Source of the DNA: an uncultured Porphyromonadaceae bacterium
Lineage (GTDB): Bacteria; Bacteroidota; Bacteroidia; Bacteroidales; Muribaculaceae
NCBI GenBank assembly: GCA_947177685.1
Contig: CAMWVE010000021.1
Span: 1-51,315 of the forward strand
Reading direction: 5' to 3'
Length of the DNA stretch: 51,315 nt
Shown: positions 9,412 through 16,715 of the stretch, one piece after another
Position numbering within the stretch: the first letter of the stretch is position 1
Layout: every line of letters begins with the position of its first letter
Program-made: the position numbers and the translations under genes
Notes under the pieces: generated by a model
Database searches by the model: none
What the model was told of the DNA's origin: nothing
Seen by the model: the letters and a program-made list of their open reading frames with translations, nothing else

Positions 9412-11220
9412 ATGAGTCATAACCCGACAATACATACATATTTTGATAATCGCGAGGGAGTAATGATTCTTCGCGAGTCTTCGAGATTTTTTAATTGTGA
9501 ATATGATCCTATTCACAAGGATGTAAGAACAGCATTTTTTAGTAAGTTACGGAGCGAAGTTAAGATGCAAGAATTGATTGATTCCAAACTCACTTTTCTG
9601 TGTGGTTGTTGTAAAAGACCACTAAAGATTGTAGGAGGAAATGAGAACGGGAAAAAGTGTTTTCATTTTAGGCACATATTCACTCCTGCCAAGAATGAAT
9701 GTGAGTTCTTTGATAAAGTACCTTATAGCAAGGAAGAAATAAAAGCGATGGTGTTTAATGGAAGGACAGAGAGTGTCCTCCATAAACAAACTAAGAACTC
9801 TATTGCTTCAGCTATAAAGGGGGAACCTGATATTGTTGAGGTTGCAGTGGAGCAGGTTGCAAAGAGAGTTGGGAAAACATGGCGTAAGCCTGACATCCGG
9901 GCTGATTTTAAGGATAAAACTGTTGTATTCGAGGTACAGTTATCTCCAATCTTTCATCACGTTATTCTGGAAAGGAATGATGCGTATAGAGATAATGGTT
10001 GGTATATTTGTTGGATATTTGACGATGTAAATGAGGACGCGCCAGTAATGAGAGAACTTGACGCTTGGGTCAACAACAATTATAATCTCTTTGGATTTGA
10101 TGATAATGCCAGAGTTGCTACGGAAACGACCGGAAGATTACATATAACAGTTAAGTACTATACTTTTAACGTAATTGAAGATGGTCTTAATTCTAGGCTA
10201 GGTGGCGAATGGCATACCGAAACGGTTCAATTTTCAGATTTAACTTTTGATGCAAATCAAAGGATGGTATATTTACATGACTCAAGTTCAGAAAGGCAAG
10301 AATGTCTAAACCGGATCCAAGATATAATCAATGACTGCAACACGCAAATTGAAGAGAACAAAAGAAAAGAAGAAGAAATTTGCCGAATGAACGGCGAAAA
10401 AGAAAATGTCCTTGATTTTGTATCTCAGATACCGGCTTGTTTATTCCCTTCTGATATGTTTTGGCAAGTACTGAAATACCTTGATAGTTTTAGCGAGAAT
10501 ATAATTGATGGATTATTAGCTTGTATTCGCTCTAACATTAAAACATTTGAGTCGGATGCCTTAAATAAGTGGCTGAAAATCGTCTGTGAAGTAGTAAGAC
10601 TAAAAGGTAAAGGATTTCAGAATGGTAAGGAATTATGGAATGAAATAATTTATTTTCGTACATATCATGGTATCAAAATTAAATACGTATCGCTCACTGA
10701 CTATTTTAAAGTTTTTGGAGTCCATGATTATAGCAGAGTATTGCCATTACTAAAGCTGCCAATAGATGAGGAGACTTCAATCTTTCTGAATTCTATAAAA
10801 GTTGGGGATAGTGATTTCGTATTTTTTACACCTCTAATACTTCTTAATAGATACTACAAAGTAAAGAGTACTATACCTGAAAGGATTTTGATATTTTTCG
10901 CTGAAAGACAAAAGGAGATTTGGTGTCTCGTCTCTGCTCAACAGGGGCAGCCATTTGGGTATGATATGAAAAATCTAAGACAGATTGCTAATTTGGTCTG
11001 GAACAGTTATCCCGACATAGCAGATTTATTCCTATATCTGATTAGAAGAAATCAATTCATCGATATTGTTGCAGATGTAAAAGTGAAACCCGGGAAAACG
11101 CCTGTCAATCACTATCAAAGATTAATAGAATGCGCTGAGAAAAAAATTCAAACTCAAGACCTGACTTGTGAAGATCTTGAAATTCTTTTCCCAATGAAGA
11201 AAAGCAGGCTTACATCGTAA
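9412..11220 (+). CDS. CoiA-like/DUF6035-like nuclease
   Basis: A 602-residue protein. Near the N-terminus a CGCC (64-67) and a following HFRH (85-88) resemble the small zinc-binding module that precedes the nuclease core in CoiA-like proteins. The core reads E120-x3-H124-K125, then PDIRAD (D161) and VVFEVQLSP (E174-x-Q176), which is the D...ExQ form of a PD-(D/E)XK site. A coiled segment around 305-330 (IEENKRKEEEICRMN) leads to a helical C-terminal half I do not recognise. The gene follows the helicase by 81 bp on the same strand with similar AT-rich codon use, so it probably belongs to the defence operon. An alternative start is ATG 9463. The DUF6035 assignment is from memory of family appearance. 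Confidence 0.68.
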   Translation: MSHNPTIHTYFDNREGVMILRESSRFFNCEYDPIHKDVRTAFFSKLRSEVKMQELIDSKLTFLCGCCKRPLKIVGGNENGKKCFHFRHIFTPAKNECEFFDKVPYSKEEIKAMVFNGRTESVLHKQTKNSIASAIKGEPDIVEVAVEQVAKRVGKTWRKPDIRADFKDKTVVFEVQLSPIFHHVILERNDAYRDNGWYICWIFDDVNEDAPVMRELDAWVNNNYNLFGFDDNARVATETTGRLHITVKYYTFNVIEDGLNSRLGGEWHTETVQFSDLTFDANQRMVYLHDSSSERQECLNRIQDIINDCNTQIEENKRKEEEICRMNGEKENVLDFVSQIPACLFPSDMFWQVLKYLDSFSENIIDGLLACIRSNIKTFESDALNKWLKIVCEVVRLKGKGFQNGKELWNEIIYFRTYHGIKIKYVSLTDYFKVFGVHDYSRVLPLLKLPIDEETSIFLNSIKVGDSDFVFFTPLILLNRYYKVKSTIPERILIFFAERQKEIWCLVSAQQGQPFGYDMKNLRQIANLVWNSYPDIADLFLYLIRRNQFIDIVADVKVKPGKTPVNHYQRLIECAEKKIQTQDLTCEDLEILFPMKKSRLTS

Positions 11221-11264
11221 TTTACTTTTGATTGAGATTTCTCTTTAGTCCCATCCAATTATTA

Positions 11265-11409
11265 TTTTAGCACCATTTTTAGCACCACTTTTAGCATCAT
11301 TCTAGCATCACTTTTAGCATCATTTTACCGACAACTAACCACTTTTTTACCGACATTTTACCGTCATACTCTTTTACAGGGACATTTTTAGCACCACAAA
11401 TGGTGCTAA
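11265..11409. repeat. Degenerate TTTTAGCACCA/TTTTACCGACA repeat array
   Basis: About ten imperfect units of 11-14 bp follow the defence operon: TTTTAGCACCA twice, TTTTAGCATCA-like copies, then TTTTACCGACA and TTTACCGTCA variants, ending with TTTTAGCACCA. No gene is visible in the 362-bp gap 11221-11582 apart from this array and a hairpin. Possible roles are recombinase arm sites or a protein-binding array; neither is shown. Confidence 0.6.
11388..11409. repeat. Perfect inverted repeat closing the array
   Basis: TTAGCACCA, a CAAA spacer and TGGTGCTAA form a perfect 9-bp dyad built from the array unit. No T-run follows, so it is more likely a binding site than a terminator. Confidence 0.7.
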
Positions 11410-11508
11410 CTTTAAGTGACAGTTCAAACGACATTTATAGCGATATTTAGGCGGCACCGCCATTTTCAATTTTCTTTTCCTCAGCAACTCCGCCTTGTGC
11501 TTTATTAA

Positions 11509-11551
11509 GTTTGGTTTGGGTCGGGCTTTATATATGCCCGATAAACTAAAC
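11509..11551. repeat. Long imperfect hairpin between convergent genes
   Basis: GTTTGGTTT-GGG-TCGGGC pairs with GCCCGA-T-AAACTAAAC around a 9-nt loop. It lies between the ends of the CoiA-like gene and the broken YhcG gene, so it could stop transcription from both sides, but neither strand shows a proper T-run. Confidence 0.45.
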
Positions 11552-11582
11552 CTACATATAGGGGCAGGTGAAAAGAAAAAGG

Positions 11583-12716
11583 TTAGTCCTTGTCATTTTC
11601 CGACAGTTGTTCCAGAGTTGATTCAATTTCTTCGATAGAAGGCAGGGAGCTTTTTATTTCATTGGGGATAAGTTTGGAAAGCTCGTATTGGGAGATTCCA
11701 AGAGGAAGATTGTATGCCTCCAATGAATATTGAGCCTCTATGTTATCTTTATCCTTGCAAATCAGAAGTCCGATAGTCGGATTGTCATGCTCTGTCTTCA
11801 GTTGATGGTTGACGGCTGTAACATACAAACCTAACTGACCGAGATATGATGCCTGAAATGACCCGGTCTTCAACTCAATGCAGCAATAAGCATGGATGCG
11901 GGTATTGTAAAACAGAAGATCGATGAATATTTCCTTTTCGCCGACTTGCATACGATACTGTCTGCCCATGTAGGCGAATCCGGTGCCTAACTCCACAAGG
12001 AATTTTGTCACGTTGGCGACAAGAGCATCTTCCAGTTCCCGCTCATTATAATCCTCCGTCATGGTCAGGAAATTGAACACGTATGGGTCTTTGGTTGTCT
12101 GCTGGGCGAGGTCACTTTGTAATGCCGGGAGGGTCTTGCTGAAATTGGTAATGGCTTTTGCTTGACGCTCATATAAATCAGTACTGAGAAAATTCAACAG
12201 CATATCGCGTCCCCAGCTATTTTCGATGACTTTTCGGACAAAGAAAAGAGCCTTTTTAGCATCACCTTTGCACTTGTCAATAATACGTTGTTGATGAAAC
12301 CACGGGATTGAACAGATTTCAGTCAATAAATCGTCCGCAACCTGCGGAAGATTTGCCATTTTGAAATCGTCTACATCCTGTAGATGATTCTGCCTTCCAA
12401 AATCGTCTACACCCTGTAGACGATTTTCAATCAACTGGGAATAAAGTTGATAGAAATAGTACATATACTTGAGGTTGGTCTCAGAAAAGCCTTTCTCTTC
12501 AGGCATTTCCGACCTCAAATCATGGCTCAGCGTTTTATAGAATCCCGAACCATAGGTGTTGGCGTATTGCTTGTCTGCTAAGTTCTAGTAATATTCAAGC
12601 AGTCTCCGGTTGGCGTCAATGGAGGCTTTTAGACGAGCGGAGAGGTATCGCTGTTTGAGTTCTTTAACCCAACTGCGATATTCATTATTTTTTGAAAGGT
12701 CTAATATCGGTTTCAT
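11583..12716 (-). pseudogene. YhcG/DUF1016-family PD-(D/E)XK nuclease, broken by an amber codon
   Basis: Read from ATG at 12716 the frame encodes MKPILDLSKN...RRLLEYY, then TAG at codon 44 (plus-strand 12585-12587), then continues in frame to the stop at 11583. Both parts match the family: an N-terminal DUF1016 helical domain (GSGFYKTLSHDLRSEMP) and a C-terminal nuclease (IDLLFY...CCIELKTG). The TAG falls where relatives usually have Trp (YYWNL), so one TGG-to-TAG change explains it. The segment just after it (NLADKQYANTYG) also looks a few residues short. The downstream 311-residue frame starting at 12518 lacks part of the first domain. Such genes are common cargo of restriction and mobile loci. 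Three in-frame 36-bp repeats lie near codons 97-129. Confidence 0.8.
12330..12424. repeat. Three 36-bp in-frame tandem repeats with palindromic cores
   Basis: Cores of 23 bp start at 12330, 12366 and 12402, exactly 36 bp apart. The third is a perfect 10-bp dyad around CCC (ATCGTCTACA / TGTAGACGAT); the others vary with loops ACC and TCC. They lie in the broken YhcG gene and encode 12-residue units of the form N-x-L-Q-x-V-D-D-F. Confidence 0.85.
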
Positions 12717-12744
12717 TATGTCTGATTGTTTCTAATTATTAGCA

Positions 12745-14100
12745 TCAGTCAAGGAGGCTAACAAGTTCTTTCTTCATATCTTCGTCTATGTCGCGGTAGC
12801 GGGCGAAGGCTTTGCTGCCTTCCTTGTGGCCACTGAGAGAACCAACAAGGTTGGGGTCTTTTACTTTCTTGTAAAGGTTGCCGATGAAAGTGCGTCGGGC
12901 AAGGTGGCTGCTGGCGATTTCGTTCAGGGGGCGTTTTTCCTCTTCTCTCGTTGTCGGATTGAGAACAGTAACCATTCGCGTTACGCCACAAAGGGTAAAG
13001 ATGCGCTTTATCGCTACGTTGTATTTCTGAGAGCTGATGAAAGGGAAGAGTTTGCCGTTCAGATCATCGCGTCCGGCATATTTCTCAACCAATGCTTTGG
13101 CGCGGTTATTAAGTGGCACTCTTACCACTTGCGGACGTTCACCCTTAGTCTTTTGAGGCATATATTCAATGGCATCGTTGATGATGCTTGCCGGAGTCAT
13201 CGCCATAAGGTCAGAAACACGGCATCCGATCAGGCACTGAAAGATGAAAATATCACGTTGAATTTCCAATGCCGGATTTGCAGACATATCAAAGTCTGCA
13301 ATGCGGTCTCGTTCTTCGATTGTGATGTAATACGGCGTTCCATACACCTCGGTTGTCTTACCGTTGTATTTGGCAAACGGATCGTTGGTGGTAAGTTCTT
13401 GTTCACGACACCACCGATAGAACGCCCTCATCAGTCCGAATAGCCCGATGATGGTGTTGTCCCCTTTGGGTTGAGGTTTCGGTTTCTTACGTGTGGTATG
13501 CGTGTCAGCCGGAACGACTTGATATATCTCCGGATATTTCTCGCTTATCTTATGCTCAGAGCGGAGAAATTTTTCAAAGCCGTTGACATCTTCAACCATA
13601 AATTCGTCGAGCTTTATTTTATAACGAGAGCGACCATTGGCGCGGACGTACAATTCGTATCGCATAAGCGCACGTTTCAATACCCGCAGATGCTTTATTC
13701 GCCATTCGGATATATTCTTCTTTTCGATGTAATCTTCAAATGTATCGAAGAAGTTTGGCTCGCGAGGAGTGCGTTTCTTCTTCTCCGGAACCGGGTGAAG
13801 GAACAGATCATATTGTGCCAATAGAAAATCCTTCGAAAGAATATCCGGTGCAGTCTTTTCACAAAGATTGATTAGGAATCTTTCGATGTCGATGAGTTTA
13901 TCCTCAATAGCGCGAATCTCGGCTCTTGCCGTCGCGTCTTTAGGAAGGGAGAATGTACCCTTGTCAAATCTGGCTGGGTCAATCCACAGCCCGGTCTTCA
14001 GGCGCACAACAAGATTGCGCGACACGGACAGGCGAAGAAGAATCTCCGCTTTGCCCATCGGGTTAGTACCTTTGGTAATATTGCGTGTAAGAGTTGCCAT
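12745..14100 (-). CDS. Tyrosine recombinase (integrase)
   Basis: A 451-residue site-specific recombinase. The N-terminal region (to about 105) is an arm-DNA-binding domain of the kind common in Bacteroidales integrases. A SAM-like core-binding domain spans about 112-240 and a catalytic domain about 260-450. Catalytic residues are visible: R294 (IGCRVSDL), K319, H399-x-x-R402 (HLARR), H425 (SGHK) and the nucleophile Y435 (ARYRDID). All are present, so it may be active. It faces away from a tRNA-3'-end-like sequence about 230 bp upstream of its start, which suits an element that inserts into a tRNA gene. It probably moved the island on its left rather than the phage remnant on its right. Confidence 0.9.
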   Translation of the reverse strand: MATLTRNITKGTNPMGKAEILLRLSVSRNLVVRLKTGLWIDPARFDKGTFSLPKDATARAEIRAIEDKLIDIERFLINLCEKTAPDILSKDFLLAQYDLFLHPVPEKKKRTPREPNFFDTFEDYIEKKNISEWRIKHLRVLKRALMRYELYVRANGRSRYKIKLDEFMVEDVNGFEKFLRSEHKISEKYPEIYQVVPADTHTTRKKPKPQPKGDNTIIGLFGLMRAFYRWCREQELTTNDPFAKYNGKTTEVYGTPYYITIEERDRIADFDMSANPALEIQRDIFIFQCLIGCRVSDLMAMTPASIINDAIEYMPQKTKGERPQVVRVPLNNRAKALVEKYAGRDDLNGKLFPFISSQKYNVAIKRIFTLCGVTRMVTVLNPTTREEEKRPLNEIASSHLARRTFIGNLYKKVKDPNLVGSLSGHKEGSKAFARYRDIDEDMKKELVSLLD

Positions 14101-14126
14101 AGGAGAGCAGTTTTAAATTTATAACG

Positions 14127-14157
14127 CAAAGTTAATCAAAACCGTTAACATGAGCAA
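14127..14157 (-). promoter_or_regulatory. Probable integrase promoter
   Basis: On the minus strand ATTG (-33, three of four matches) is followed after 20 bp by TAACTTTG (14134-14127), a good -7 box. Transcription would start near 14120, about 20 nt before the integrase ATG. Confidence 0.55.
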
Positions 14158-14164
14158 TAGCCTC

Positions 14165-14183
14165 GTGTCAACGCCGTGTCAAC
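14165..14183. repeat. Paired GTGTCAAC repeats, possible integrase arm sites
   Basis: GTGTCAAC occurs at 14165-14172 and 14176-14183, an 11-bp period, in the gene-free stretch 14101-14443 between integrase and lysis genes. One helical turn spacing next to an integrase suggests binding sites; this is inference. Confidence 0.35.
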
Positions 14184-14333
14184 CAAGATTGAATTTAACT
14201 AAATTGAGATGAAATTCAGTAAAATTTAATTGGGTTTATTGCTGTTATAAATTACTTATTATTAGTATATTAGCAAGTGAATTCAAAATCAGCAAACTTT
14301 AAGCGCAGTTTAATATAATTCAATATTCGTGCT

Positions 14334-14348
14334 CCTGTTCTGGGCACC
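14334..14348 (+). other. tRNA 3'-end-like attachment core
   Basis: CCTGTTCTGGGCACC reads like the end of a tRNA: the 3' half of a T-stem, an acceptor strand TCTGGGC, a discriminator A and CC. It is preceded by TTCGTGCT, which resembles but does not match a T-loop, and it is followed 2 bp later by a terminator. No tRNA body is attached. This is what remains on the downstream side when an element inserts into a tRNA gene. The tRNA identity is not established. Confidence 0.45.
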
Positions 14349-14350
14349 CT

Positions 14351-14390
14351 AAAACCCTTTTAACTCATTGAGTTTTAAGGGTTTTTACTT
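14351..14390 (+). terminator. Terminator downstream of the attachment core
   Basis: AAAACCCTT pairs with AAGGGTTTT and the inner AACTC with GAGTT across an ATT loop; T-rich sequence follows (TTACTTTT). It works on paper in both directions. It could be the terminator of the tRNA transcript whose 3' end lies just before it. Confidence 0.75.
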
Positions 14391-14392
14391 TT

Positions 14393-14414
14393 CCAATAAG
14401 CAACCAATAAGCAA
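14393..14414. repeat. Tandem 11-bp repeat CCAATAAGCAA x2
   Basis: Two perfect, adjacent copies lie between the terminator and the lysis genes. Their 11-bp period equals that of the GTGTCAAC pair on the other side of the attachment core, so they may be recombinase arm sites. Confidence 0.5.
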
Positions 14415-14443
14415 CTATCGCACATACATACGAAACAAAACGG

Positions 14444-14968
14444 TTAACGCTTCCGGCGTAGATACAGGAAAAGCACCCATAAAAGCGCGGCGATACATAC
14501 ACCCAGCCCCAAACGCGCTAATGCGGTTTCGTACCACTTTTGCGCCGGGGACTTTTCCTCGGTGCGCTTCTGCTGGTCGTTCTGCTCGGCCTGTATGTCG
14601 TTGGCTTGCTCATGGTGTCCGGCGGTGTCCTCGACTTGCTGGCTTACGCCTTTGCCCTGTGCGACGCTACCTTTGTGCTGACCCTTGATATTCTTTACAC
14701 CCTCTAAGGTAACATTACCGTCCGGGGCAATATTGACTTTACCGCCGCCCTCGACAAACTCGATCATACCGCTACCCTCAAAGGCGGCGGCCGTCTTGGT
14801 AGTGTCGATGGTGATAGCCTTATGGCTGGCGGTGTCGCCTACCAGTTTGGTAGTATCGACAAAGGATATAGTGCTACTTTGATCGGTAGCCGTTACCGTC
14901 TTATGTGTTCTGCATGAAAACAGGCACGCCGCGATTACTCCAGCGGCAAACAGGGTTAATTTTCTCAT
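14444..14968 (-). CDS. Probable unimolecular spanin (lipoprotein with C-terminal membrane anchor)
   Basis: A 174-residue protein with a lipoprotein signal at the N-terminus (lipobox LFSC, Cys19) and one transmembrane helix at the C-terminus (about 148-170) closed by RRKR. The middle (20-145) is hydrophilic, with Gly-rich and Gln/Glu-rich stretches. A lipid anchor in the outer membrane plus a C-terminal helix in the inner membrane is the layout of one-piece spanins such as phage T1 gp11, which fuse the two membranes in the last lysis step. The start codon overlaps the end of the endolysin gene by 4 nt (ATGA), which fits a lysis cassette. No sequence similarity to named spanins is claimed. Confidence 0.68.
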   Translation of the reverse strand: MRKLTLFAAGVIAACLFSCRTHKTVTATDQSSTISFVDTTKLVGDTASHKAITIDTTKTAAAFEGSGMIEFVEGGGKVNIAPDGNVTLEGVKNIKGQHKGSVAQGKGVSQQVEDTAGHHEQANDIQAEQNDQQKRTEEKSPAQKWYETALARLGLGVCIAALLWVLFLYLRRKR

Positions 14969-15540
14969 GGCTGGAACTTGATAGCGTTAAGGCGGTTTAA
15001 CCAACCGCGTTTATACTTGTTGTTAACCGGGCGGCTGGTGCAAATCCTATCTATGTAGGCTTTACGCTCGGCGACGATCCGGGCAAAGAATTGTGCCGGG
15101 TTCTGCTTGTTGAGCGCGGCCATTGTCTTAGGCCCTACCACACTGTCAACGGTAACGCCTAACACCTTCTGGGGTATGGTGATACCGTATTTGCCGGAAG
15201 CCCAAACCCAATCTACCAGTATTTCGGCGACGGATTGGTTAGCGATTTTGTCGGCTTGCCACCTATCCCAAAACATTGTTTTAAGAATGTCGAGCCACTG
15301 GGCGTATGTCATGTTACGCAGTCGGTCGATAGTCGGCACCGGATAGCCTTTTTTACGGCAGTATTCTTTGTAGGTCGCTATGGTAACGCCTACCATTGTG
15401 GCACCCCCTAAATCGTCGGGATCGTTGGCATAACCGGTTTTCCGGGCTTTCTCAAATAGTTTTTCACCAGTCAGCCCAGCCGGGGTTACACCGGCTTCAA
15501 ACTGGATAATAAACGGCACTAATTTTTCTACGTTTGCCAT
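14965..15540 (-). CDS. Phage endolysin, GH108-type lysozyme
   Basis: A 191-residue protein matching glycoside hydrolase 108 lysozymes, which cut the glycan strands of peptidoglycan. The likely catalytic acid is Glu15 in FIIQFEAG, where many relatives have EGG; the family block NDPDDLGGATMVGVT follows at about 39-53. The C-terminal third (VLGVTVDSVVGPKTMAALN) is the peptidoglycan-binding_3 domain usual for the family. No signal peptide is visible, so it needs a holin for access to the wall. It sits between a small membrane protein and the spanin candidate, completing a lysis cassette. Confidence 0.88.
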   Translation of the reverse strand: MANVEKLVPFIIQFEAGVTPAGLTGEKLFEKARKTGYANDPDDLGGATMVGVTIATYKEYCRKKGYPVPTIDRLRNMTYAQWLDILKTMFWDRWQADKIANQSVAEILVDWVWASGKYGITIPQKVLGVTVDSVVGPKTMAALNKQNPAQFFARIVAERKAYIDRICTSRPVNNKYKRGWLNRLNAIKFQP

Positions 15541-15560
15541 AATGTTTAATTTTATATAGG

Positions 15561-15911
15561 TTAATAATCACTGGGCGGTATTCGGTCGTTACAGCCCCTT
15601 TTGTGGCACTTCTTTACCTCGGCTTCGGCTAAATGTAGTTCGACTTCATGGCGGCGGTGTACTTCCTCCAGCCGGGCCGCTTGCTCGGTGCGTAACTCGA
15701 TATAAAGTGCATCTATCTTTTTATCACGTTCCGCTAACCGTTCCTCCAGCCAGCTTACTTGTTTGCGCTCGTTCTCATTTTCAGCAGCTACCACTCCGGC
15801 TATGTTTTGGCGGTCTTGCACCTTGCGACCGCGCCACCATTTTATTAGCTCGATAACGCCCTGAACACCGCCGATACTGCCTATTAGGGCTAATAGGTTT
15901 GTTGTTTCCAT
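15561..15911 (-). CDS. Small membrane protein with coiled coil, possible holin
   Basis: A 116-residue protein with one hydrophobic N-terminal segment (about 5-25, LLALIGSIGGVQGVIELIKWW), then a basic turn and a long charged coiled coil (50-100). It is directly upstream of the endolysin gene (20 bp), the usual holin position. A single membrane segment with a long cytoplasmic tail is not a classic holin layout, so a structural or regulatory lysis role is equally possible. I do not recognise the family. Confidence 0.6.
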   Translation of the reverse strand: METTNLLALIGSIGGVQGVIELIKWWRGRKVQDRQNIAGVVAAENENERKQVSWLEERLAERDKKIDALYIELRTEQAARLEEVHRRHEVELHLAEAEVKKCHKRGCNDRIPPSDY

Positions 15912-15918
15912 GACTTAT

Positions 15919-16422
15919 TCATATCAATGTTGCCAGCAAATACATGAACTGCTGAACAGGCATTTCCGAACCATTTACCATCACCGACTCCTGCGTTAAC
16001 ACCACGGAGGCTATCTCCTCAAGATGATCCGCCGTAAGGCGCAGGTCAACCTCAAGCTTCTCATGCCCCAGTTCATTTACAGAAGTCTGAAAATCCTCGT
16101 CAGCCTTGACATAGATAGCCTCAAACTCCTTGTCGGGGCACCTCTCAGCCCAAACCGCAGCATCAACCTCACCGTCACCGAACAGCTCACGCATGGCAGC
16201 CTCGCGCTCCGCAGCTTTTGTGTCAAATCCATCCGGTTTAACCCTCTGGGCAATTCCCCTGACAGCTTCCGTAAACCTGTTGTTCACCTCGCGGAGCGCC
16301 ACCATTGACATTGCTATCGCCGCAACGGCGCCTCCTGACAACTGCGTTGCCGAGTTCTTGAAAGGTATGGCTGATAAAACAGCCTCGGCAGTGTTTGCCT
16401 CAAATCGCGTCAGATTCTTCAT
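15919..16422 (-). CDS. Hypothetical phage protein
   Basis: About 167 residues from ATG 16422 (MKNLTRFEANTAEAVLS); in-frame ATGs at 16431 and 16461 would extend it. The start overlaps the end of the previous phage gene by 23 nt. The N-terminal part has a small hydrophobic stretch (SGGAVAAIAMSMVAL); the rest is acidic and helical. It lies between the tail-tip genes and the lysis genes. No family recognised. Confidence 0.65.
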   Translation of the reverse strand: MKNLTRFEANTAEAVLSAIPFKNSATQLSGGAVAAIAMSMVALREVNNRFTEAVRGIAQRVKPDGFDTKAAEREAAMRELFGDGEVDAAVWAERCPDKEFEAIYVKADEDFQTSVNELGHEKLEVDLRLTADHLEEIASVVLTQESVMVNGSEMPVQQFMYLLATLI

Positions 16423-16690
16423 TTTCCTCATTCTTGTTGAGTTCGACAATAAAATTTTCAATCAAATCCACCATGGCGGAACGCTCCATCCGGTCTGACG
16501 TGTTGAAATTGTACGCCGCCGACGAACCGTTCACACTGAATCCGGCAAGCCACGCACCGGTCTCACCATCCTTGATACTCCCATTTTCGATTTTGATGCA
16601 CCCATCTTTACGCGTCGCCTGCGCCTCAATGACCCAGCCGTCTGCCATGGCGCGCATGCGCCTGCTTGTTGAAATAGTCTGTAATTCCAT
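16400..16690 (-). CDS. Small hypothetical phage protein
   Basis: A 96-residue protein from ATG 16690 (MELQTISTSRRMRAM). Longer in-frame starts reach into the gene before it and are unlikely. It ends in an acidic tail (ELNKNEENEESD). It overlaps the next gene and follows the 385-residue protein by 25 bp. No family recognised. Confidence 0.62.
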   Translation of the reverse strand: MELQTISTSRRMRAMADGWVIEAQATRKDGCIKIENGSIKDGETGAWLAGFSVNGSSAAYNFNTSDRMERSAMVDLIENFIVELNKNEENEESDAI

Positions 16691-16715
16691 AATTAATTTG
16701 TATTTAGTTATCAGT

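Larger units (their letters stand above)
1..14348. mobile_element. Probable tRNA-targeted integrative island, left end outside the window
   Basis: An AT-rich block of defence genes ends with an intact integrase and a tRNA-3'-end-like core. Because that core carries the tRNA-side terminator on its right, the inserted element should lie to the left and the intact tRNA gene should be beyond position 1. Boundaries and unity of the island are inferred. Confidence 0.35.

Noticed and set aside
11509-11551. Intrinsic terminator for both convergent genes
   Set aside because: The stem is interrupted and neither side is followed by a T-run; listed only as an inverted repeat.
12330-12424. CRISPR-like array (repeats at 36-bp steps with palindromes)
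   Set aside because: There are only three units, the whole stretch stays in one coding frame of a DUF1016 protein, spacers are too short, and no cas gene is near.
12826-13443. Open frames opposite the integrase
   Set aside because: They contain no recognisable motif and overlap a gene with complete catalytic residues.
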